A DNA stretch of 7,632 nucleotides from Actinomycetota bacterium (GTDB taxonomy: Bacteria > Actinomycetota > Actinomycetes > Actinomycetales > Actinomycetaceae): NCBI GenBank assembly GCA_019425105.1, contig JAHYYD010000102.1:1-7632 (forward strand), in the 5' to 3' direction. Within the stretch, counting starts at the first letter, position 1; every line of letters starts with the position of its first letter. The notes beneath the pieces were generated by a model that worked only from the letters and a program-made list of their open reading frames with translations, made no database searches and was not told the origin of the DNA. Shown one piece after another: positions 1 to 7,254 of this stretch. The position numbers were made by a program, and so were the translations under genes.

Positions 1-40
1 CTACCTGGCCCCTCCCCCATCTGCGGCCATCCGCGCGGGG

Positions 41-74
41 CGGCCCCGGCCTCGTCCCCGTCATCAGCGGGGAC
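41..74 (+). other. GC-rich repeat arm and small hairpin at left edge
   Basis: Bases 41-57 (cggccccggcctcgtcc) are identical to bases 1411-1427, which form the left arm of the terminator behind the ABC ATPase gene. Here the matching right arm is absent. Instead gtccccg (54-60) can pair with cggggac (68-74) around a 7-base loop. It could be the terminator of a gene ending left of the window, or a decayed copy of a terminator-type repeat. There is no U-tract. No coding region is convincing in 1-252. Confidence 0.35.
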
Positions 75-107
75 AAGATCACCGAGAATCCACGATCTGA
101 GCCGAAC

Positions 108-136
108 TGTACACCCGCGCGCGAGCGTGCTAACTT
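108..136 (+). promoter_or_regulatory. Candidate promoter of the ABC ATPase gene
   Basis: TGTACA (108-113) and TAACTT (131-136) are separated by 17 bases. They match the sigma70/SigA consensus hexamers at 4/6 and 3/6 positions. Transcription would start near 143, giving a leader of about 110 nt that includes three hairpins. This is inference from spacing and weak hexamers only. Another AT-rich stretch, ctattag (139-145), could supply a -10 instead. Confidence 0.3.
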
Positions 137-152
137 CGCTATTAGTCGCGCG

Positions 153-236
153 CGCGGAATGATCCGCGTTCGCACTCCGTGGGCGAAGACGCCCCACGGT
201 CGCCCCACAACGGATCGTCCGGCACGTACCTGCCGG
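153..236 (+). promoter_or_regulatory. Three consecutive hairpins in the leader of the ABC ATPase gene
   Basis: Three inverted repeats lie back to back before the start codon. The first is cgcgga (153-158) with tccgcg (163-168), loop atga. The second is ccgtggg (177-183) with cccacgg (193-199), enclosing two further pairs and an aaga loop. The third is ccggca (219-224) with tgccgg (231-236), six-base loop. The last ends one base before the ribosome binding site (238-245). The pairings are seen directly. A role in translation control, RNA stability or protein binding is inference. The first could also be a DNA operator, since it lies close to the predicted transcription start. Confidence 0.4.
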
Positions 237-252
237 TGGGAAGGAAAACTCC

Positions 253-1383
<1,131 letters not shown>

Positions 1384-1413
1384 CGCGTAGCGCTCACGCA
1401 CAGCGATAATCGG

Positions 1414-1454
1414 CCCCGGCCTCGTCCACTCGTACCTCCAGGACGAGGCCGGGG
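1414..1454 (+). terminator. Rho-independent-type terminator after the ABC ATPase gene
   Basis: A perfect 14-bp stem, ccccggcctcgtcc (1414-1427) with ggacgaggccgggg (1441-1454), encloses a 13-base loop and is followed by tttcgct. It begins 30 bases after the stop codon. The short T-run is usual for high-GC actinobacterial terminators. It makes the ATPase gene a probable single-gene transcript. Confidence 0.8.
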
Positions 1455-1534
1455 TTTCGCTATGCCCGCATGTGTTCTTGGCCGCGACTAGCGCAGATAT
1501 CGAGTCGGGGCTATACGCACGGCGTTCAAGATGA

Positions 1535-1548
1535 GATAATGGTTCTCA
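1535..1548 (+). promoter_or_regulatory. Candidate -10 box placed for a leaderless transcript of the DUF4032 gene
   Basis: GATAAT (1535-1540) matches TATAAT at 5/6 positions, and its last base lies 8 bases before the A of the ATG at 1548, the distance expected if transcription starts on the start codon. No Shine-Dalgarno sequence is convincing before this ATG or the in-frame ATG at 1539. No good -35 is visible; the hexamer at 17-base spacing (1512-1517) is tatacg. Leaderless mRNAs are common in Actinobacteria. The assignment is inference. Confidence 0.5.
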
Positions 1549-2810
1549 TGGCTTTGGACATTACGGCGGCCGCAATCGACCCCGCCCTTCTGGACCTCCC
1601 GTGGGATGTTCCCCTCGAGGAGTGGCCGTCCAACCTACTCGCAGCACTTCCCCGCGGCATTTCCCGCCACGTCGTGCGCTTCGTGAACCTGTCCGGTCGC
1701 GTGTTCGCGGTCAAGGAGATCGGTCCGACGGTCGCCCATCACGAGTACGACCTCCTGCGAGACCTGAAGCGCCTGGATGCCCCGTCCGTACAGCCGGTCG
1801 CCGTCATCACGGGCCGCGAGACCCCCGAGGGCGAGGAACTCAACGCGGTTCTCATCACCGAGCACCTGCAGTTCTCCCTCCCCTACCGCGCGCTGTTCTC
1901 CCTGTCGATGCGCGAGGACACCGCGACGCGCCTCATCGACGCGCTCGCGCTTCTCCTCGTGCGCCTGCATCTCCTGGGCTTCTACTGGGGCGACGTCTCC
2001 CTGTCAAACACCCTGTTCCGTCGCGACGCGGGCGAGTTCGCCGCCTACCTGGTCGACGCCGAGACCGGCGAGCTGCACCCCAAGCTCACCGACGGCCAGC
2101 GCGAGTACGACGTCGACCTGGCCCGCACGAACATCATCGGCGAGCTCATGGACCTCCAGTCCGGCGGGTTCTTCCCCGAAAACGCCGACCCGATCGACGT
2201 CGGCGACCGCATCCGCACCCAGTACGACCTGCTGTGGACCGAAGTCACCGCCGAGGAATCCATTCCCAACGATCAGCGCCAGTACCTGGTCAGTGAGCGC
2301 ATTCGCCGCCTCAACGACCTCGGTTTCGACGTCGCCGAGCTGCGCATGTCCACCGATTCGACCGGCGAGCGCCTCGTCATTCAGCCCAAGGTGGTCGACG
2401 CCGGTCACCATAACCGCAAGTTCATGCGCCTGACCGGCATGGACGTCGGTGAACACCAGGCGGCGCGCCTCCTCGCCGACATCGACGTGTGGCGCGCGAC
2501 GAACGGCCTCCAGGACCTTCCCCTCGAGCAGGCTGCCCACAATTGGCTCACCGACGTGTTCGCCCCCGTGGTGCGCGCGATTCCGCGCGAGCTGGCGGGC
2601 AAACTGGAGCCCGCGCAGCTCTACCACGAGTATCTCGAGCACCGCTGGTACATGGCCCAGCAGGCCGGCTACGACATCCCGCGCGAGGAGGCCCTCGCCT
2701 CCTACATCACCAACATCCTGCAGTCGAAGCGCGACGAGGCCGTCCTCATCGAACCCGGTCCGGGTCGCGCGTCCATGCTCAGCGCCGAGGCAAACCCCGA
2801 CCTATGGTGA
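1548..2810 (+). CDS. DUF4032 protein with WaaP/Kdo-kinase-like N-terminal domain
   Basis: A 420-residue, probably cytoplasmic protein of an actinobacterial family usually described as DUF4032 / lipopolysaccharide-kinase-like; its substrate is unknown to me. A kinase-like core is readable: VFAVKEIG with Lys56 as the ATP-binding lysine, Glu66 in the following helix as its likely partner, ITEHL (103-107) at the hinge, a catalytic-loop equivalent GDVSLSN with Asp149 and Asn154, and a DFG equivalent at LVDAE with Asp170. These residues are kept, so the fold may be active rather than a pseudokinase. The DUF4032 part spans roughly 236-400 and ends in a low-complexity tail. The reading frame stays open upstream to 1470, but ATG 1548 (or 1539, three codons earlier) is preferred because a -10-like box precedes it. 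The phosphodiesterase gene starts 40 bp downstream, so the two are probably cotranscribed. The family call is firm; the kinase activity is inference. Confidence 0.85.
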   Translation: MALDITAAAIDPALLDLPWDVPLEEWPSNLLAALPRGISRHVVRFVNLSGRVFAVKEIGPTVAHHEYDLLRDLKRLDAPSVQPVAVITGRETPEGEELNAVLITEHLQFSLPYRALFSLSMREDTATRLIDALALLLVRLHLLGFYWGDVSLSNTLFRRDAGEFAAYLVDAETGELHPKLTDGQREYDVDLARTNIIGELMDLQSGGFFPENADPIDVGDRIRTQYDLLWTEVTAEESIPNDQRQYLVSERIRRLNDLGFDVAELRMSTDSTGERLVIQPKVVDAGHHNRKFMRLTGMDVGEHQAARLLADIDVWRATNGLQDLPLEQAAHNWLTDVFAPVVRAIPRELAGKLEPAQLYHEYLEHRWYMAQQAGYDIPREEALASYITNILQSKRDEAVLIEPGPGRASMLSAEANPDLW

Positions 2811-2850
2811 GGGGACAGTTCGTCCCGTCCCATTCACGCTAGGAGCATCT

Positions 2851-3594
2851 ATGTCTGAATTTCCCCGCATCTTTGCCCACCGGGGTGCCTCTTCACTGGC
2901 TCCCGAGAACACGATCGCCGCGTTCGCCAAGGCCATGGAGGTCGGCGCACGGTGGTTCGAGTTCGACGTCGACATCGCGGGCGACGGCTCGCTGATCGTC
3001 ATTCACGACGACACCCTGGACCGTACGACGACGGGGTCCGGCTCTTACTACCAGCTCGGGTTCTCTGACATCCGCCGACTGGACGCGGGCCGCTGGTTCT
3101 CGGACACGTACCGCTTCGAGCGCATTCCCGAGGCCACCGACGTGCTCGCCTTCGCGCACGCTCAGCAGATGGGCGCGAACCTGGAGATCAAGCCCTGCGC
3201 GGGCGGTGATCGCCTGCGCGAGCGTTTGATCGAGGCCCTGGCCGTCACTCTCAACGGTGACAAGGTTCCGTCCCGACTCATCGTGTCTTCCTTCGACCAC
3301 GAGCTCCTCGCGGCCTTCCACGAGGCGTGCCCGACGGTTGCGCTCGGCTGGCTGATTGAGCGCGCCTCGGAGGAGTGGCGTGAGGGCGCGGCTGCCCTGG
3401 GCGCCACCGCTATCCACCCGGGCGTTGAGGGTCTCACTGAGTCCGACGTGTGCGCGATGCGCGACGCGGGCTTCGACGTCAACGTGTGGACCGTCAACGA
3501 CGTCGAGCAGGCCCATGAGCTGGCTTCGTGGGGTGCCACCGGTATCTTCACGGATCGCCCGCAGGACTTCCCCGCCGAGGCCCTGAAGGCCTGA
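2851..3594 (+). CDS. Glycerophosphodiester phosphodiesterase (GDPD family, UgpQ-like)
   Basis: A 247-residue enzyme expected to hydrolyse glycerophosphodiesters, such as glycerophosphoethanolamine, to glycerol-3-phosphate and an alcohol. The GDPD signature is complete: HRG (10-12) with catalytic His10, PEN (18-20), metal ligands Glu37 and Asp39 in FEFDVD, catalytic His52 in IHDDTLDRTT, and Glu112-Lys114 in LEIKP. VNVWTVND and GIFTDRP near the C-terminus complete the TIM barrel. No signal peptide or membrane segment is visible, so it is probably cytoplasmic. The start is ATG 2851 because aggag (2841-2845) lies 5 bases upstream; the frame stays open back to 2449 but overlaps the preceding gene. 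It follows the DUF4032 gene by 40 bp, likely in one transcript, and is closed by two hairpins. The nearby UgpC-type ATPase suggests use of phospholipid breakdown products, which is inference. Confidence 0.93.
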   Translation: MSEFPRIFAHRGASSLAPENTIAAFAKAMEVGARWFEFDVDIAGDGSLIVIHDDTLDRTTTGSGSYYQLGFSDIRRLDAGRWFSDTYRFERIPEATDVLAFAHAQQMGANLEIKPCAGGDRLRERLIEALAVTLNGDKVPSRLIVSSFDHELLAAFHEACPTVALGWLIERASEEWREGAAALGATAIHPGVEGLTESDVCAMRDAGFDVNVWTVNDVEQAHELASWGATGIFTDRPQDFPAEALKA

Positions 3595-3597
3595 CGC

Positions 3598-3622
3598 GTA
3601 CGGGCGTGGCCTGCGCCCGTAC
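3598..3622 (+). terminator. First hairpin after the phosphodiesterase gene
   Basis: gtacgggcg (3598-3606) pairs perfectly with cgcccgtac (3614-3622) around a 7-base loop, starting 4 bases after the stop codon. No T-run follows. It probably acts with the larger hairpin 15 bases downstream. Confidence 0.55.
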
Positions 3623-3637
3623 CACTACCTAACTGAC

Positions 3638-3673
3638 GAGGCAGCCGGGGTCGCGAACGACCCCGGCTGCCTC
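3638..3673. terminator. Bidirectional terminator between convergent genes
   Basis: A perfect 16-bp stem, gaggcagccggggtcg (3638-3653) with cgaccccggctgcctc (3658-3673), closes on a cgaa tetraloop. It sits 43 bases beyond the phosphodiesterase stop codon on one side and 23 bases beyond the stop codon of the convergent minus-strand gene on the other. It can therefore end both transcripts. Neither side has a clear U-tract. Confidence 0.8.
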
Positions 3674-3696
3674 ATACGTATGCGGTGGACGGCTCT

Positions 3697-4902
3697 TTAC
3701 GCCTCGCCCGCGCGGCGCGCGAAGCGCTTGGAGACGTGCTTAGCCAGGGAAAGCTCCGCGATCGAATCGACCACCATGAGGCCGCCGACGATACCGGCGA
3801 AGCGCATCCAACCGGACCGCGGGGCGGAGGCACGCACGGCGGCAACCAACATGCTGGTGCCGACGATGGCCTCGGCGGCGACGGCGGCGTGGATGATCCA
3901 CGGGCGCTCGACGGCCACGGACTCGTAGGAGTTCCACAGGGGCTTCACGACCGACTGCGGCTGACCCATCATGATGTCGACACTGCGGCCGATCGCGTTC
4001 GAGATGCCGCGCGCCAGGTGCACGGACACGCCCTCGACGTCCTCAATGTCGGTGGTGCCCAGCAGGAAGCCCGCGACGGAGCCGGGCAGGCCGAGGGCGC
4101 GCACGACCTTCCACACGGATTCCTCGCCGGTCGTGGCCACGGAAGCCCACAGTGCTTCGGCGTCGGAGCCGGGGACGGCCTCGGCGATCTCCGCCAGATC
4201 GAGACGGTCACCCACCAGGTCGATGACCTCGCCGGGCAGCTCGGCAGTGCGGTCGTGTCCACCGGGAACGATCGCGGCGTCCATGCCCCAGTTGTGGGAC
4301 ACGATGTGCTCCAGGTGATCGTCGGTGACCAGGAAGACCTGGAACTCGCCATCCGTCACGGACAGAGTCACGAGCGGCAGGTCGCCGAAGTTCCAGCCCT
4401 CCTTCTCGGCGGGCAGCTCGGCGAGGAGCGCGCGGTGTCCCTCAGCAAGCTCGAGGTCGCCCAGGTCCACGCCCTCCAGCGCAGCCAGGAGCGGCACGGA
4501 CGACGCGGGGGTGCGGCCAATCTCAACGATACGGGTGGGAGTCGGCTCCACGGCCGAGGCGTTCTCCTCGTCAGAGGGCCACACCTTGCCCAGCGGCGAG
4601 TCACCCTCGGGCAGGTGGTCGGCGGTCGCATTCCCGATGCGCACCTCAGCATCGAAGAGGATGGCGAGCTCATCTGCCAGTTCGGCGGGCGTCGGGCCGG
4701 GGACTACCTCGGTCGACCCGGCGGGCACGGTAGCAACGCGCTCCTCATCAACGGCGACGTTGAGACCCAGCAGCTGCGGCGATGAGGGGAACCACTCGAG
4801 CTGCGCGAGGATCGAACGCTCCTTCAGCTCTCCGGCAACCACGCTGGGGTCCAGATCGTGGCCGATAATCATGCCTTCAACACGAGTCCAGTCCTGGGCC
4901 AT
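3697..4902 (-). CDS. Unrecognised 401-residue protein with two C-terminal membrane segments
   Basis: I do not recognise this family. The start is ATG at 4902-4900, preceded on the minus strand by aggaagg with 7 bases between; an in-frame GTG at 4941 lies inside an inverted repeat and lacks a comparable site. The protein has an acidic alpha/beta N-terminal region (1-110), a Pro/Glu-rich linker near 111-123, a second acidic region with predicted strands (LPLVTLSV, GEFQVFLVTDDHLEHIV, 175-201), then a helical part (about 222-330). Two hydrophobic segments, about 335-356 and 365-384, are separated by a short Arg-containing turn, and a basic tail (KRFARR) follows. No signal peptide, Cys residue or catalytic motif stands out. 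The bulk is probably cytosolic and tethered to the membrane by a C-terminal hairpin; that is inference. Codon bias supports a real gene. It is convergent with the phosphodiesterase and divergent from the flotillin gene. Confidence 0.85.
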   Translation of the reverse strand: MAQDWTRVEGMIIGHDLDPSVVAGELKERSILAQLEWFPSSPQLLGLNVAVDEERVATVPAGSTEVVPGPTPAELADELAILFDAEVRIGNATADHLPEGDSPLGKVWPSDEENASAVEPTPTRIVEIGRTPASSVPLLAALEGVDLGDLELAEGHRALLAELPAEKEGWNFGDLPLVTLSVTDGEFQVFLVTDDHLEHIVSHNWGMDAAIVPGGHDRTAELPGEVIDLVGDRLDLAEIAEAVPGSDAEALWASVATTGEESVWKVVRALGLPGSVAGFLLGTTDIEDVEGVSVHLARGISNAIGRSVDIMMGQPQSVVKPLWNSYESVAVERPWIIHAAVAAEAIVGTSMLVAAVRASAPRSGWMRFAGIVGGLMVVDSIAELSLAKHVSKRFARRAGEA

Positions 4903-4920
4903 GTCACTACCTTCCTGTCC

Positions 4921-4945
4921 GTGGTGACGTCGTCTCACCACTCTA
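4921..4945 (-). promoter_or_regulatory. Inverted repeat over the likely promoter of the minus-strand gene
   Basis: gtggtga (4921-4927) and tcaccac (4935-4941) form a perfect 7-bp inverted repeat with a 7-base spacer. It touches a -10-like hexamer TAGAGT read on the minus strand (4945-4940), which would start transcription near 4933 and give a leader of about 30 nt. No good -35 is visible. Position and symmetry suit an operator for a dimeric repressor; a leader hairpin is the alternative. Confidence 0.4.
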
Positions 4946-4959
4946 TGGTTCCATTGTGT

Positions 4960-4990
4960 CGCGCGGGTCGCTATTTCGCTCGCCCGCGCG
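4960..4990 (-). terminator. Possible terminator behind the small minus-strand ORF
   Basis: cgcgcggg (4960-4967) pairs with cccgcgcg (4983-4990) across a 15-base loop. On the minus strand it begins 5 bases after the stop codon of the small ORF at 4996-5223 and lies about 57 bases upstream of the start codon of the 401-residue protein. It could end transcription of the small ORF, or be an operator for the downstream gene. The loop is long and no U-tract follows. Confidence 0.35.
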
Positions 4991-4995
4991 GTCAG

Positions 4996-5223
4996 TTACG
5001 AGATTTTGTGTTGCTCGCCCCCGCCCCACTCGACCGCCGTCAAGCCGGTACGCGCCCGAGGCGGCGCGACGGTCTGCGGTTGAACAACGGTGTCAGCATC
5101 CGCCTCGCGAATCGTCATGAAAACCCTGATGAACGTGTCCGGCGTGACGCTCGCCCCGGCCTCGTCCGTCAACGCTGTGCCTGCCGCGATCATCACGGTC
5201 CACGAGGCCTGGGTCCATCGCAC
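4996..5223 (-). CDS. Possible small gene, 75 residues, unknown
   Basis: A GTG-started frame (5223-5221) encodes 75 residues without a match I recognise. The text looks protein-like: TVMIAAGTALTDEAG, then TPDTFIRVFMTIREADAD, then a Pro/Arg-rich stretch and an acidic/Gly end. Third positions are G/C-rich and G is frequent in first positions, as in the neighbouring genes. A hairpin starts 5 bases after its TAA stop, which supports a gene end here. Against it, the ribosome binding site is weak (gaaag), and the opposite strand has an open frame sharing the same third positions (5090-5338), so composition alone does not settle strand. It may also be the remnant of a longer gene. If real, it lies upstream of the 401-residue protein gene on the same strand. 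Confidence 0.35.
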   Translation of the reverse strand: MRWTQASWTVMIAAGTALTDEAGASVTPDTFIRVFMTIREADADTVVQPQTVAPPRARTGLTAVEWGGGEQHKIS

Positions 5224-5382
5224 ATCATTCTTTCAGTATCCGACGCCCGTCATTGGGCGGTCCTCGCTGCGTTTCACTGCGCAGTTGCCTCATCATACGG
5301 CGCGCAAACAGCCGGTTTCAAGAGGCGTTGCGCTCTGATCGGCCGTGACGGGAGGGGCACGCGGCGTCTCACATCGACTGGT
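5224..5382. other. Intergenic stretch between divergent genes, small palindromes only
   Basis: No gene is supported here. Two symmetrical elements are visible: cgccc (5244-5248) with gggcg (5255-5259) around six bases, and a perfect 10-bp palindrome actgcgcagt (5276-5285). Either could bind a regulator of the divergent genes, but neither matches a site I can name. Confidence 0.3.
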
Positions 5383-5411
5383 TTGAGTCCTTCGTCATAC
5401 GCTGCTATCCT
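5383..5411 (+). promoter_or_regulatory. Promoter of the flotillin-like gene
   Basis: TTGAGT (5383-5388) and TATCCT (5406-5411) are 17 bases apart; each matches the SigA consensus at 4/6 positions. Transcription would start near 5418, leaving a leader of about 39 nt before the GTG start codon. This is the best-formed complete promoter in the window, though unproven. Confidence 0.55.
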
Positions 5412-5456
5412 GACCCGTTACGCGGCTCCACGGGTAAAAGGGGCCGCATCCCTCAC

Positions 5457-6938
5457 GTGAAAGCAGCTATCATGCCTCTCCTCAGCATCGCAGCCATCGC
5501 CGTCGCTGCCACTGTCTTTATCCTCCTGTTCCTGTGGGCGAGCTTCGTCTCCGCATCGCCGGGCGAAATTAAGGTGATCTCCGGCCCCCGAGGCCAGCGC
5601 GTCCTCCATGGCAAGACGGGCTGGAAGGTCCCCCTGCTCGAGCGCGTGGACACCATGACCGCCTCGATGATCTCCGTCGACGCCCAGACCACGGACTTCG
5701 TCCCCACGAACGACTACATCAACGTGCGCGTCGACGCGGCCGTCAAGGTCCGTATCGCGACCGAAGACCAGACGCTGTTCCGCGCGGCGACTCGTAACTT
5801 CCTCTACAAGACGACCTCCGAAATCTCCGAGGAGGTGCGCGACACCCTGGAGGGCCACCTGCGCGCCATCATCGGCCAGATGCGACTGACCGACATCATC
5901 ACTGACCGCGCCGCCTTCTCCGAGCGCGTCCAGGAGAACGCCAAGCAGGACCTCGAGGAGATGGGCCTCGAGATCGTCGCCTTCAACATCCAGAACGTCA
6001 CCGACCAGAACGGCGTCATCGACAACCTCGGTATCGACAACACCGAGCAGATCCGCAAGACCGCGGCCATCGCGAAGGCGAACGCCCAGAAGGAGGTCGC
6101 GCAGGCGACCGCCGTCGCCCAGAAGGAAGCCAACGACGCGCAGGTCGCCTCCCAGCTTGAGATCGCCCAGAAGCAGACGGACCTCGCCAAGCGCCAGGCC
6201 GCCCTGAAGGTCGAGGCCGACACCGAGAAGGCGAAGGCAGACGCCGCCTACGAGATCCAGTCGCAGATTCAGCGCCGCGACATCGAGCGCGAGACCGCGC
6301 AGGCCGACATCGTCAAGCAGGAGCAGCAGGCGGTCATCAAGGAGAAGGAAGTCGTCGTCACCAAGCAGGCCCTGCAGGCCGAGGTGAACGCGAAGGCCGA
6401 CGCCGACCGCTACGCCGCCGAGAAGAAGGCCGACGCGGCCCTGTACGCGCGTCAGCGCCAGGCCGAGGCCGAGGCCTTCGAGCGCACCAAGAAGGCCGAC
6501 GCCGACAAGCAGGCCATGCTCGCCGAGGCTCAGGGTATCGAGGCTCGAGGCCGCGCCGAGGCCTCCGCGATCGGCGCGAAGCTGACGGCCGAGGCCGAGG
6601 GCCTCGAGAAGAAGGCCGAGGCCATGACCAAGATGAACCAGGCGGCCGTGCTGGAAATGTACTTCCGTGCCCTGCCCGAGGTGGCGCGCGCCGTGGCCGA
6701 ACCACTGTCCAAGGTCGACACCATCACGATGTACGGCGAGGGCAACAACGCGCAGATGGTCGGCGACATCACGAAGTCGATCAGCCAGATCAACGCCGGC
6801 CTGGGCGATTCACTGGGCCTGGACCTGCAGCAGCTGTTCTCGGCTCTCGTGGGCGCCAAGCTCGTGTCCCCCACGATCTCCGAAGCGGTCGAGGAGGGCG
6901 TGCGCGACGCCGCCTCCCCGAAGCCTGCGCAGGAGTGA
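5457..6938 (+). CDS. Flotillin-like SPFH domain membrane protein (FloT/YqiK type)
   Basis: A 493-residue membrane-anchored scaffold of the SPFH/flotillin family, known in bacteria to form large oligomers in ordered membrane patches and to affect membrane fluidity and protein assembly. One N-terminal hydrophobic helix (about 8-31) starts almost at the N-terminus. The SPFH domain follows (about 35-200), then a long Ala/Glu/Lys/Gln-rich coiled coil (about 200-395) with repeated EA/KA units. The C-terminal flotillin region (about 396-480) holds LEMYFRALPEVARAVAEPL, then SKVDTITMYGEG. There is no Cys residue, so no palmitoylation as in eukaryotic flotillins. GTG 5457 is chosen because aaaagggg (5436-5443) precedes it, although the 13-base gap is long; ATG 5472 would remove five residues and is the alternative. 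No NfeD-type partner gene lies beside it in the window. The terminator is about 200 bases after the stop codon. Confidence 0.92.
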   Translation: MKAAIMPLLSIAAIAVAATVFILLFLWASFVSASPGEIKVISGPRGQRVLHGKTGWKVPLLERVDTMTASMISVDAQTTDFVPTNDYINVRVDAAVKVRIATEDQTLFRAATRNFLYKTTSEISEEVRDTLEGHLRAIIGQMRLTDIITDRAAFSERVQENAKQDLEEMGLEIVAFNIQNVTDQNGVIDNLGIDNTEQIRKTAAIAKANAQKEVAQATAVAQKEANDAQVASQLEIAQKQTDLAKRQAALKVEADTEKAKADAAYEIQSQIQRRDIERETAQADIVKQEQQAVIKEKEVVVTKQALQAEVNAKADADRYAAEKKADAALYARQRQAEAEAFERTKKADADKQAMLAEAQGIEARGRAEASAIGAKLTAEAEGLEKKAEAMTKMNQAAVLEMYFRALPEVARAVAEPLSKVDTITMYGEGNNAQMVGDITKSISQINAGLGDSLGLDLQQLFSALVGAKLVSPTISEAVEEGVRDAASPKPAQE

Positions 6939-7051
6939 GGCTCATTCTCACGGCGCGTCACGACGCGTGATGCGGACGCGACGCCACCTCCCCGAAGCCT
7001 GCGCAGGAGTCAGGCGAGTCCCCAACGCGGGTAGCCACCTGTGATGCGTGC
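6904..7051 (+). repeat. 74-bp tandem duplication covering the flotillin gene end
   Basis: Unit 1 (6904-6977) contains the last 11 codons and the stop codon of the flotillin gene. Unit 2 (6978-7051) repeats it directly at an offset of exactly 74. The first 38 bases agree at 36 positions, with mismatches at 6912/6986 and 6937/7011; the second turns the TGA into TCA. In the remaining 36 bases, 21 agree, including gtgatgcg (6967-6974 and 7041-7048). The offset is not a multiple of three, so unit 2 is not in the flotillin frame. It looks like an old slippage or unequal-recombination product that partly decayed. Confidence 0.75.
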
Positions 7052-7140
7052 GCGCGAAGCGCGCCCGAGCGTGAGGTGCGGCCACACGCGAGGCGGGCAG
7101 CTATTGATAGTGGTCGCTCGCGATACATAGCGCGTGGAAG

Positions 7141-7172
7141 GCGGGGCGGGATCCTAAGGGGTCCCGCCCCGC
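7141..7172 (+). terminator. Strong hairpin terminator, probably of the flotillin transcript
   Basis: gcggggcggga (7141-7151) pairs perfectly with tcccgccccgc (7162-7172). Three further pairs, one of them U-G, extend the stem to 14 bp with a taag tetraloop. Only scattered T residues follow (tgctgtgcctt). No other gene ends nearby on the plus strand, so it most likely ends the flotillin mRNA. Confidence 0.7.
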
Positions 7173-7254
7173 TGCTGTGCCTTCATGGTTGTCGATGTCC
7201 AACCGTCGGCGCCCACACCGCCGCTAGGCGCTTTCATGACTCTCGGCGCCCCAT

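Noticed and set aside
1470..1547. N-terminal extension of the DUF4032 gene to 1470
   Set aside because: The extra 26 residues are not family-like, no ribosome binding site precedes 1470, and the -10-like box points to 1548.
2449..2850. Longer phosphodiesterase reading frame from 2449
   Set aside because: It overlaps the end of the DUF4032 gene with Arg/Ser-rich shadow text; the GDPD domain begins right after ATG 2851, which has an AGGAG site.
3685..4785. 366-residue open frame on the plus strand
   Set aside because: Antisense to the 401-residue protein gene, no ribosome binding site, begins inside the terminator region, and its composition (Gly/His/Asp/Arg-rich) is typical of an antisense reading.
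4903..4941. GTG start at 4941 for the minus-strand gene
   Set aside because: It lies inside the inverted repeat and overlaps the candidate -10; ATG 4902 has a good ribosome binding site.
7104..7129. Promoter from TTGATA with tacata
   Set aside because: Spacing and -10 do not fit, and a strong terminator follows within about 15 bases.
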